Source: Chryseobacterium camelliae (GTDB lineage Bacteria; Bacteroidota; Bacteroidia; Flavobacteriales; Weeksellaceae). From it: DNA of 64,000 bases. This document shows positions 63,668 through 64,000 of this stretch, one piece after another. Made by a program: the position numbers and the translations under genes. The notes under the pieces are model-generated. The model saw only the letters and a list, made by a program, of their open reading frames with translations. It ran no database searches and was not told the DNA's origin. The stretch spans positions 2,852,001 to 2,916,000 of the forward strand of contig NZ_CP022986.1 in NCBI RefSeq assembly GCF_002770595.1, written 5' to 3'. Within the stretch, counting starts at the first letter, position 1. Each line of letters begins with the position of its first letter.

Positions 63668-64000
63668 TTACCACTTCATCTCTCCGGTCAATACTTTAGC
63701 ACCCAACATCAAAGCCATTTCAAAAGTCAGATTCGGATATTTTGTTTTGATGGCTTTTATTAAATCTTCAGAGGTCCTGCTGGTCTTTAATGCCTCTTCA
63801 TAAAAAAGAATATATTCTTTGGTGTGCTTTACTGAAGTGAGATCAAGAGCATCCCCGGTTTTACCGTGTGCAGGAATAACAACAGAAGGATTTAACGCAA
63901 TGATTCTGTCAAGTATGTTGATCCAGTTGGAACGGGCCTCAGCTGTCTGCGCATCAGCCATCCAGATATTAAAACTATTACCGAATACATTTATTCCACC
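63668..64000 (-). CDS. MBL-fold metallohydrolase, C-terminal part (start outside window)
   Basis: The last 110 codons of a gene that continues beyond the right edge; the frame is open to position 64000. The sequence (GGINVFGNSFNIWMADAQTAEARSNWINILDRIIALNPSVVIPAHGKTG) has the style of the C-terminal half of metallo-beta-lactamase-fold hydrolases, with the conserved VVIPAHG strand before the last His ligand. The N-terminal HxHxDH motif is not in the window. Confidence 0.75.
   Translation of the reverse strand, partial: GGINVFGNSFNIWMADAQTAEARSNWINILDRIIALNPSVVIPAHGKTGDALDLTSVKHTKEYILFYEEALKTSRTSEDLIKAIKTKYPNLTFEMALMLGAKVLTGEMKW

Noticed and set aside
1..64000. tRNA, rRNA, insertion sequences, phage genes
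   Set aside because: I read both strands for tRNA arms, transposase motifs and phage structural genes and found none.

Overview
The window looks like chromosomal DNA of a Bacteroidetes bacterium, most likely a Chryseobacterium or close relative (Flavobacteriia, Weeksellaceae). The signs are promoters with the Bacteroidetes -7 box TAnnTTTG and no obvious Shine-Dalgarno sites, a type IX secretion sorting domain, GLPGLI, DUF5686 and carboxypeptidase-regulatory-like outer membrane families, several SusC-like-free TonB receptors with PepSY membrane partners, MenD (menaquinone), and a tryptophanase (indole-positive trait of the genus). No phage, IS element, rRNA or tRNA was found.

Layout. 1-3670 (minus): a tightly packed operon of at least eight small, functionally mixed genes (DUF4177, YidD, YegP, an orphan PD-(D/E)XK nuclease, a Cys-rich SH3-like secreted protein, a PH-like/SHOCT protein, a TM2 protein, a DUF6804-like membrane protein). 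3790-8682: a lipoprotein TPR sensor kinase, two paralogous response regulators, a 55-residue and a 70-residue protein, a strongly structured intergenic region and a 266-residue membrane protein. Three promoters here (3670 operon, 4783 gene, 7882 gene) share a dyad TTACG-N6-CGYAA exactly 21 nt from the -7 box, which ties the two-component system, the operon and the 266-residue gene into one probable regulon; this is the best candidate for an undescribed system in the window. 9068-13515: BCCT transporter, MsrA, a repeat-rich gap and an ROK kinase.

13599-23951 (minus): an iron/siderophore uptake region with three TonB-dependent receptors, three PepSY transmembrane proteins and a two-helix 58-residue protein, many joined by ATGA start/stop overlaps and led by a promoter with a Fur-like dyad. 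24098-36617: SecA, DUF2795, a sugar-nucleotide epimerase, DUF2797, an AsmA-like protein, a PA0069-type radical SAM protein, a beta-barrel protein, a T9SS-sorted protein and a double-glycine leader peptide. 36732-45903: 2OG-Fe(II) oxygenase, MenD, PabC/PabB, membrane proteins, DUF3820, VOC protein, UvrB.

46047-55534: a BlaR1/BlaI-type pair with its operator, a PQQ-type sugar dehydrogenase, tryptophanase, DUF502, MiaE-like hydroxylase, acyltransferase, zinc metallopeptidase, L21/L27 and a second double-glycine leader peptide. 55587-64000 (minus): DUF5686, GLPGLI, three tandem carboxypeptidase-regulatory-like paralogues that share an ECF-sigma-type promoter, and a SnoaL-like/MBL-fold pair cut by the right edge.
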